Of a DNA stretch of 58,277 nucleotides, positions 52,974 to 58,277 are shown in pieces (position 1 is the stretch's first letter; each line of letters opens with the position of its first letter). Source of the stretch: Lacticaseibacillus hegangensis (GTDB lineage Bacteria > Bacillota > Bacilli > Lactobacillales > Lactobacillaceae); the NCBI RefSeq assembly GCF_003946465.1, contig NZ_RHOL01000017.1:1-58277 (forward strand), given 5' to 3'. The notes under the pieces were generated by a model. It saw nothing but the letters and a program-made list of their open reading frames with translations, was not told the origin of the DNA and did not search any database. Position numbers and translations under genes: made by a program.

Positions 52974-53732
52974 TTAAGCCGTCAGGTGAAACAAGATCAC
53001 AGCCGCGGCAATCGCCACATTCAGCGACTCCGCCCGGCCCTTGATTGGAATGTACAGGTTCTGGTCGGTCGCGGCAAGCAGGTCGCGGCTCATGCCATTG
53101 CCTTCGTTGCCAACGATCAACGCGAATTGGTCGCTCGGGTCAACCTCGCGGTATGGCTTGGCCGCCTCGTTGAGCTCCGAGCCGTAAACCGGGATACCGG
53201 CCTTCTTCAGGTTCTCGACCAAGCGCGGCAGCGGCGCGGAGACAATGTTGACGTGGAACTGGCTGCCCTGCATGGCGCGCAGCACCTTGGGATTGAACGC
53301 ATCAGCCGTGCCGCCGCCAAAGACGACGGTTTTGACGCCAGCGGCATCCGCGGTCCGCACCAAAGTGCCCACATTGCCGGGATCTTGAATGGCATCCAGC
53401 AGCAGGTACTGGCCGCTCAGTGCGCTGTCCAGCTTCTGCTCTTCCAGCGGCAGCACAGCAAAAATGCCCTGCGGGGTTTCAGTTTCGGCCAGGTGCTTGG
53501 CGACGTCTGGCGAAATTTCGGTGGTCACGTCGTAAAACGGCTTCAGCTCCCGCTCGGCGAGAAACTTCTCGGTGGCGTAAATGCGCCGCGGCTGCTGGCC
53601 GGCGTTGATGGCCTCTTGCACCAAGTGCCACCCTTCCAGCAGGTAAGCCCCGGCTTGTTTTTGATATTTTTTGACCGTCAATTTCTTGGCGGCTTTAATG
53701 TGGTCGTTTTTTGCAGATGAGATATATTCCAT
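52974..53732 (-). CDS. SpoU/TrmH-family RNA 2'-O-methyltransferase
   Basis: 252 residues: an N-terminal substrate-binding domain (KKLTVKKYQKQAGAYLLEGW) and the SPOUT knot domain with DAIQDPGNVGTLVRTADAAG, LIVGNEGNGMS and PIKGRAESLNVAIAA, the three SpoU motifs. It is close to YsgA-type 23S rRNA methylases. The second of two nearby ATGs is chosen because GGAGG lies 6-7 nt ahead of it. Divergent from the acylphosphatase gene. Confidence 0.92.
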   Translation of the reverse strand: MEYISSAKNDHIKAAKKLTVKKYQKQAGAYLLEGWHLVQEAINAGQQPRRIYATEKFLAERELKPFYDVTTEISPDVAKHLAETETPQGIFAVLPLEEQKLDSALSGQYLLLDAIQDPGNVGTLVRTADAAGVKTVVFGGGTADAFNPKVLRAMQGSQFHVNIVSAPLPRLVENLKKAGIPVYGSELNEAAKPYREVDPSDQFALIVGNEGNGMSRDLLAATDQNLYIPIKGRAESLNVAIAAAVILFHLTA

Positions 53733-53819
53733 GATCATCCTCCTCGGGCTTAAGTCTAACATATCCGCCTAAGCTTTATGCTAAACTAATAGAGATATCG
53801 TACTTTGCGGAGGGATACT

Positions 53820-54101
53820 ATGGTTAAAATTGCCAAAAGCATCACAGTAAACGGGCGTGTCCAAGGCGTCGGCTTCCGCTGGATGACCCAAATGGTGGCC
53901 CAGCAGCTGCACATCGTGGGCAAAGTCGAGAATAATATGGACGGTTCGGTCTACATCGAAGCGGTCGGCGAGCCGGCCGACATGGCGCGCTTCACGGCCG
54001 CCATTAAGGCCAGCCCGACCCCAAGCGGCAAGGTCACCTCATATGAAGAAAAGCTGCTCGACCCGATCCCAGCATATGACAAGTTCCGCGTTACTGGTTG
54101 A
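53820..54101 (+). CDS. acyP: Acylphosphatase
   Basis: A 93-residue enzyme that hydrolyses acyl phosphates. The active-site loop is VNGRVQGVGFRWM, with the catalytic Arg, and the conserved Asn lies in VENNMDGSVYIEA. GGAGG is 6 nt before the ATG at 53820. It sits between the SpoU methylase and yidC, as in many lactobacilli. Confidence 0.95.
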   Translation: MVKIAKSITVNGRVQGVGFRWMTQMVAQQLHIVGKVENNMDGSVYIEAVGEPADMARFTAAIKASPTPSGKVTSYEEKLLDPIPAYDKFRVTG

Positions 54102-54126
54102 AAGCCGGCGAGCGGTCAAGTAAGAT
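54098..54126 (+). promoter_or_regulatory. Promoter of yidC
   Basis: TTGAAA (54098-54103), 17 bp, TAAGAT (54121-54126). The -35 overlaps the acyP stop codon. Confidence 0.6.
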
Positions 54127-54158
54127 AGTCGGCAGTAAGTTTAGGAAGGAATTCACTC

Positions 54159-55139
54159 ATGCACAAATCTAAACGGTGGCTCGCCCTTAGCGGTGTGGCC
54201 CTGATTACACTTTTTCTGGCAGCCTGCAGCCGGCAAGCATCCACCCAGCTGAAACCGCCCACCGGCTTCTTCGGCGCCTTCTACAACGTGATTGGCAAGC
54301 CGCTGCAACAGCTGATGGTTTGGATTGCCGGGTTCTTCGGCAGTTCGACCGCCTCGGGCTTCGGCATTGCGATCATCATCATCACGCTCGCCGTGCGCCT
54401 GATCCTGCTGCCGCTGATGCTCAATCAGCAGAAGAACATGACCGAGTCGCAGGAAAAACAGCGCGTCTTGAAACCGCAGCTCGACATTATCCAAAAGCAG
54501 ATGAAAAAGCCGGGCATCACGCAGGAAGAAACCCTGCGCCTCAACGCGATGATGCAGGACGTCTACAAGAAAAACGGGACCTCGATGATCCCGTCAATGG
54601 GCTGCTTGACCATGCTGATCCAGCTGCCGATTTTCTCCGGGCTGTATCAGGCCGTTGCCTATTCGCCTGAAATCTCCAGCTCCAAATTCTTCGGCATCGC
54701 GCTTGGCCAGTCCAGCATGCTGATCACCATTGCGGCGACCCTGCTGTACTTTGCCCAAAGCATGATCATGCTGCAGGCCTACCCGAAGTCGCAGCGCAAG
54801 CAGATGCAGACCTCGGCCATGCTGAACCCAATCATGACGTTCTTCTTCTGTATGTTTTACAACGCCGGCTTAGGGCTTTACTTCCTCGCCGGTGGGATCA
54901 TCGTCCTGATCCAGCAGGCCATCGTCACCTACGTCATCACGCCAAATATCCGCAAGCGCATGGATGCGGAAATCGCGGAGAACCCGCCGGTGATTGTCGT
55001 TGATGAGCACACCTTCGACGAACCGGCGCCCGAAGCCGAAACCACGACCACTGTGGACGAGCTGACGGGTAACGACCAACCTGCCCCGACGGCCAAGCGC
55101 AACCGCAACGCCGGCAAGCAGCGCCACCACAAAGATTAA
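54159..55139 (+). CDS. yidC: Membrane protein insertase YidC (lipoprotein type)
   Basis: 326 residues. The N-terminus is a lipoprotein signal (LITLFLAACS), so Cys about 23 is the lipidated residue. Five TM segments follow, with the positively charged loop MLNQQKNMTESQEKQRVLKP and the conserved Arg in LAVRLILLPL. PSMGCLTMLIQLPIFSGLYQ is the family core. A charged C-terminal tail ends RHHKD. It inserts membrane proteins alone or with Sec. The strong terminator follows. Confidence 0.95.
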   Translation: MHKSKRWLALSGVALITLFLAACSRQASTQLKPPTGFFGAFYNVIGKPLQQLMVWIAGFFGSSTASGFGIAIIIITLAVRLILLPLMLNQQKNMTESQEKQRVLKPQLDIIQKQMKKPGITQEETLRLNAMMQDVYKKNGTSMIPSMGCLTMLIQLPIFSGLYQAVAYSPEISSSKFFGIALGQSSMLITIAATLLYFAQSMIMLQAYPKSQRKQMQTSAMLNPIMTFFFCMFYNAGLGLYFLAGGIIVLIQQAIVTYVITPNIRKRMDAEIAENPPVIVVDEHTFDEPAPEAETTTTVDELTGNDQPAPTAKRNRNAGKQRHHKD

Positions 55140-55164
55140 GTAAGACGGCGTCCTCAGCTGAAGT

Positions 55165-55212
55165 GCCCTACAATTGTTAGACAAAGAGTCTGATGATTGT
55201 GGGGCTTTTTTG
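55165..55212 (+). terminator. Terminator of yidC
   Basis: GCCCTACAAT (55165) and ATTGTGGGGC (55196) pair over a 21-nt loop and are followed by six T residues. Confidence 0.75.
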
Positions 55213-55231
55213 TGCCCAGCGTCCCCTACGC

Positions 55232-55266
55232 AAAAGCCTCCGCGCAGACGCAGCTGCTCGGAGGCT
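55232..55266 (-). terminator. Terminator of the marR gene
   Basis: On the minus strand GCCTCCGAG and CGGAGGC pair, followed by TTTTG; a modest T run. Confidence 0.55.
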
Positions 55267-55284
55267 TCAGAGTTCAATTTGTGG

Positions 55285-55734
55285 TTAATCGCTCGACCGA
55301 TCGTTTTTAATGACTTCATCGCTGACGCGGCGCATAATGCGCAGCAGTTCTTTGGCGTCTTTTTCACCAATGACCTCGACCCACCCGTAGAAGCGCTTGT
55401 GAATGGCCTGGTTAATCTCGACCGTCACTTGATTGCCGCTATCGGTCAGATCCAAGTACTGGCGACGGCGGTCCTTAGGGTCCGGCGTTTGCACAATGTA
55501 GCCGGCATCCAGCAGCGACTTGAGCTGGCGCGAAATGGCCGCGCGCGTGACGTGCCGGTGCTTAGCGACTTCTGATAGCGACAGGCGCTGGCCCGCCGCG
55601 ACGTCACGCATGATCAGAAACTGCTCAAAAGACAGGTGGTAGGTCATGGTCGGCACGGAAACCAGCTCGCTGATGTACTTGAATCCTGAGAGGTAGACAT
55701 CGATGTAATCATCTAGTAAATCGCGCTCTGCCAC
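55285..55734 (-). CDS. MarR-family regulator
   Basis: 149 residues with a MarR winged helix: LSLSEVAKHRHVTRAAISRQ, then LKSLLDAGYIVQTPDPKDRR and LDLTDSGNQV. The start is a GTG with GGAGG 6 nt upstream. It lies 28 nt after the YhgE/Pip gene on the same strand, so the two may share a transcript, with the regulator acting on the dyad in front of that gene. Confidence 0.92.
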   Translation of the reverse strand: MAERDLLDDYIDVYLSGFKYISELVSVPTMTYHLSFEQFLIMRDVAAGQRLSLSEVAKHRHVTRAAISRQLKSLLDAGYIVQTPDPKDRRRQYLDLTDSGNQVTVEINQAIHKRFYGWVEVIGEKDAKELLRIMRRVSDEVIKNDRSSD

Positions 55735-55762
55735 AAAAAGCCCTCCTCAAATTTTCTTACAC

Positions 55763-58096
55763 TTACTCTACCACATCTGAGGGCTGCTTGATACGACGCG
55801 GCACCCAAAGAATCACGCCGAAGAGGACGCCAAACAGCAGCAACGCAATCACGTCCAGGAGGCTGCCAGTTTGCAGTCCATTGAGGCTTTGGTTCAGCAA
55901 GTCAAGCAGGTACGTCCCGGGCAGCAGGTGCGCCAGGAACTGGTAGAAGCCTGACAGCATTGCGTTTGGCAGCAGTCCGCCGGAGACGATCAGCTGAACG
56001 AACAGCAGCGCCAGCGTCGCGAGGACCCCAAGCGTCCCCATGAAGCGGTCAAAGGCAAAGATGATCATGGTGAAGACCGCCCCGGCAACCAACAGGGTCA
56101 GGAACAAGCTGATCGGATGGGCGATCGCAACGCCCATGGCAGTGGCGACCAAACCGATCCCAACGGCCTGCAGTGCCACCGCCAGGCCCACAACGCCGAT
56201 TCGGGTGACCAGCTTCTGCGCCGCAAAGCTCTTCGAGTAGCGGCCAAAGCCAAGCTCGGTCAGAAGCGACGCGATGAAGCTGACCATCAGCAGCACCAGC
56301 GGCGCTAAGATGTTAGCCAGTGGCCGAGCCAGTGGATCACTGGCCGTTTGCGTAGCCACTGGGGTGACAAACTGTGCCACATTCGCCTTGCCGGTACTTA
56401 AGTTGACGACTTGCCCGGCGCCACTGCCCAGCTTGACGTTGAGTTTGCTCATGCCGTCTGCGACCTGCTGATTGCCGTCCGCAAGTTTGGCGGCGCCATC
56501 AGTGTACTGGGTGATGCCGGCAATCAACCCGGGATTGGTGCTCGTCCCGTTCAGACCAGCAGCCACCTGCTGCAACCCGGAATGAACCTGATCCAAGCCG
56601 CTTTGCACTTTTCCGGACCCGGCAGCGAGCTGACCGGCACCTTGCACGGCCCCCATGGTGCTTGGGGTGCTGCCAGTGCGCGTGAGCCCGGCTTGGACAG
56701 TGTTCAAACCGCCTTGCAGCGTGCCGATGGCTTGCCGCACCCCGGCAGCCAGGGCAGGCGCGCCTTGCTTTTTGTCAGCCAGCTGGTTGATGCCGTCCTT
56801 CAAGTCAGTCATCTTGCCGCTGAGCGTGGTCAGGTCATTGCCCAGCTTGGGCAGCGTGCTGCCAGTATCGGTGAGCGCGACTTTGAGCTTGGTCGCAGCA
56901 GCCCCGCCTTGGGTCAGCGAGACGCCAGCGCCTTGCAGTGAGGCCGCGCCGTCGGTCATCGTTTTTTGAATCGTCTGGAGTTCCTGCAGCAGCGCTGGGT
57001 TTTTCGCCGCCAGCGCGAGGACAGCCGGTTCTTTCATCAGCTGTCCCTGCAGCGTCTTAAGCGTCTCGCCGGCGGTGGTGAAGTTGGTCCCAGCAGTCGC
57101 CAGCTGAACGGCGGCTGACTTCGCATTTTCCTTGTCAAAAAGCTGGCCGTTCAAGTCGACCAAGGCCGCTTGCATCGCAGCCGCATTCGCGCCCACTTTC
57201 TTCATGTTCGTCGAAATGTTGCCGTTCAGCGTCACCATCGCGGGGTCATTGACCCCTGCCGCCAGCGCGTTGACGCCGGCCGTCAGCGTGGTGAGGGCCT
57301 GGTCGAGCCGAGCGAGGTCAGGCGCGCCGGCCGCGAGCTGCTGCTGAATCTGCGCCGCCGCCCGTTGAAGGCTCAGACGAAGTGTATTGGCGCCGCCGGC
57401 CACCTGCTGATTGCCCGCGAGCAGCTGCTGGTTCCCCGCCAGCAGCTTGGTGATCGCATCAGGCAGCTGCTTGGCGCCATTGGTGAGCTTTTCGTTGTTG
57501 GCCGTCAGCTGCATCAGTCCAGCCTGGACCTGATCCGACCCATCGGCCAGTTGCGCCGTGGCCGCGTGGGCCTGGCTGACCCCGTCGCCCAGCGAATTCA
57601 AGGCGGTCAGGGCCGCCCCGTCATAAGCCTGCTGAACGTTTTGCACGACCTGCGCCTGCAGCTTGGTGGCCACCGTCGTGTTGATCAGGTGTGAGGCGAA
57701 ATTATTGTGCGGCGACAGCGCGATTTTCAGCGTGCTGTGCTTTGGTGTTGGGCTGAGTGCGGTGGTCACGTTGCTGGAAAAGTCTTCCGGCAGCGTCACC
57801 GCCATCAGGTAGGTGCCCTTTTTCAATCCCGCTTGTGCGGCCTGCGCGGACACAAACGCCCAGTCCACGTCGTGATTGTCCCGGAGCTTTTGCGTCACAT
57901 CGCGGCCGGCATGAACCGAGACGCCCTGAAACTTCGCGGGCTGATCCTGGTCGACCACGGCTACCTTGATATGTTGCGTGGTGTTGGCCTGTTCGTAGTT
58001 CACGAATTGCAACGCGATGTAGAGCAACAACAACGGCATCGCCACAACGAGCCCAATCAAAGTGATGAATCGTGCATGTTTTTTCACTGATAGCAC
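55763..58096 (-). CDS. YhgE/Pip-family membrane protein
   Basis: A 777-residue protein with one N-terminal TM segment (FITLIGLVVAMPLLLLYIAL), a very long extracytoplasmic region (about 45-580) and five to six TM segments at the C-terminus. The outer region is full of short repeats such as LAAGNQQL, QLADGSDQV and TDLKDGINQLADKKQG, predicted to form long coiled coils. This is the YhgE/Pip architecture (phage infection protein; ABC-2-like C-terminus). The start is taken as GTG 58096, 9 nt after GGGGAAG; a TTG at 58114 has no site. A MarR gene follows. Confidence 0.88.
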   Translation of the reverse strand: MLSVKKHARFITLIGLVVAMPLLLLYIALQFVNYEQANTTQHIKVAVVDQDQPAKFQGVSVHAGRDVTQKLRDNHDVDWAFVSAQAAQAGLKKGTYLMAVTLPEDFSSNVTTALSPTPKHSTLKIALSPHNNFASHLINTTVATKLQAQVVQNVQQAYDGAALTALNSLGDGVSQAHAATAQLADGSDQVQAGLMQLTANNEKLTNGAKQLPDAITKLLAGNQQLLAGNQQVAGGANTLRLSLQRAAAQIQQQLAAGAPDLARLDQALTTLTAGVNALAAGVNDPAMVTLNGNISTNMKKVGANAAAMQAALVDLNGQLFDKENAKSAAVQLATAGTNFTTAGETLKTLQGQLMKEPAVLALAAKNPALLQELQTIQKTMTDGAASLQGAGVSLTQGGAAATKLKVALTDTGSTLPKLGNDLTTLSGKMTDLKDGINQLADKKQGAPALAAGVRQAIGTLQGGLNTVQAGLTRTGSTPSTMGAVQGAGQLAAGSGKVQSGLDQVHSGLQQVAAGLNGTSTNPGLIAGITQYTDGAAKLADGNQQVADGMSKLNVKLGSGAGQVVNLSTGKANVAQFVTPVATQTASDPLARPLANILAPLVLLMVSFIASLLTELGFGRYSKSFAAQKLVTRIGVVGLAVALQAVGIGLVATAMGVAIAHPISLFLTLLVAGAVFTMIIFAFDRFMGTLGVLATLALLFVQLIVSGGLLPNAMLSGFYQFLAHLLPGTYLLDLLNQSLNGLQTGSLLDVIALLLFGVLFGVILWVPRRIKQPSDVVE

Positions 58097-58124
58097 AAAT
58101 AGCCACTTCCCCAAATAAGTTTTT

Positions 58125-58193
58125 GTTAATAGCCATAAATGTCAATGCCATTAACATAAAAGCCATTTTGCCCGACTTGCTTAAGGATGTCAA
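58125..58193 (-). promoter_or_regulatory. Promoter and dyad operator of the YhgE/Pip-marR unit
   Basis: On the minus strand TTGACA (58188-58193), 17 bp, CAAAAT (58165-58170). Directly after the expected start site lies an inverted repeat, GTTAATAGC and GCCATTAAC (58125-58133 and 58147-58155, 8 of 9 positions matching, 13-bp spacer). The place and form suit a repressor such as the MarR protein encoded in the same unit; that link is inference. Confidence 0.5.
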
Positions 58194-58203
58194 CCAATTT
58201 GCA

Positions 58204-58277
58204 ATCGAGTAGGAGGTAGCCGATTAATTCGGCTACCGACCTCTCACACCACCGTACGTACGGTTCCGTATACGGCG
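58204..58277 (-). mobile_element. 3' end of a group II intron (domains V and VI), cut by window edge
   Basis: On the minus strand CCGCCGTA-type and TACGGTGGT arms pair, a 2-nt bulge (CG) follows on the 3' side, and a 4-bp upper helix TACG/CGTA closes a GAAC loop: the shape of domain V, with the short upper helix of class C introns. GTGAGAGG links it to a domain VI hairpin (GGTAGCCG/CGGCTACC, 58215-58237), and CCTCCTACTCGAT ends the intron near 58204. The first bases of domain V and any reverse transcriptase lie outside the window. Confidence 0.82.

Noticed and set aside
58215-58237. The GGTAGCCG/CGGCTACC hairpin as a simple terminator
   Set aside because: It has no T run on either strand and fits domain VI of the adjoining group II intron.

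Overview
The window looks like chromosome of a GC-rich lactic acid bacterium of the former genus Lactobacillus, perhaps close to Lacticaseibacillus. The assignment is inference. It rests on gene order typical of Bacillota (coaBC-priA-fmt-rsmB-prpC-prkC-rsgA-rpe-thiN; yqhT-efp-yqhY-nusB / folD-xseA-xseB-ispA-tlyA-argR-recN; rplU-prp-rpmA), a 796-residue PepX, a KxYKxGKxW/LPXTG surface protein, a DUF3042 protein, YqgQ, a LiaFSR set and a PheST T-box. Most genes lie on the minus strand and are tightly packed with ATGA-type overlaps.

Layout. Positions 1-3420 are AT-richer accessory DNA: a 5'-truncated, frameshifted ISL3-type transposase with its right end, a wall-anchored repeat protein and a two-TM protein of unknown function. 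From 3424 to 14300 runs one long minus-strand operon for thiamine-PP, pentose phosphate, ribosome maturation, PASTA kinase and phosphatase, initiator-tRNA formylation, replication restart and CoA. A possible independent small RNA lies at 14396-14570. Then come rpoZ-gmk, a patatin-like protein, and a divergent 99-residue protein under an apparent LexA-controlled promoter. From 17037 to 26075 are recN-argR-tlyA-ispA-xseB-xseA-folD, then nusB-yqhY-efp-yqhT. The L27/Prp/L21 operon follows, with its leader. From 27600 to 29610 is a group of small membrane or regulatory genes and tRNA-Arg(UCU). pepX and glnRA converge, followed by miaA, rhodanese-like, glucokinase, YqgQ, rhomboid, a class B PBP, a YfhO-type membrane protein, liaFSR, greA-udk-mltG and T-box-pheST. 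The right end has HxlR and HD-domain genes, a SpoU methylase, acylphosphatase, YidC, a MarR regulator behind a large YhgE/Pip membrane protein, and the 3' end (domains V and VI) of a group II intron cut by the window edge.

The most unusual signal is a family of intergenic elements of about 110-130 bp. Four full copies (15094-15208, 26220-26347, 32184-32311, 32313-32440), plus tandem half-copies and remnants, fold into the same five-stem nested hairpin. The arms differ between copies by compensatory changes while the junction nucleotides stay fixed. They sit beside operon ends and a stop codon, and I do not recognise them as a named family. Second in interest are the SOS-type promoter at 16618-16673 and the candidate RNA gene between rpoZ and coaBC.
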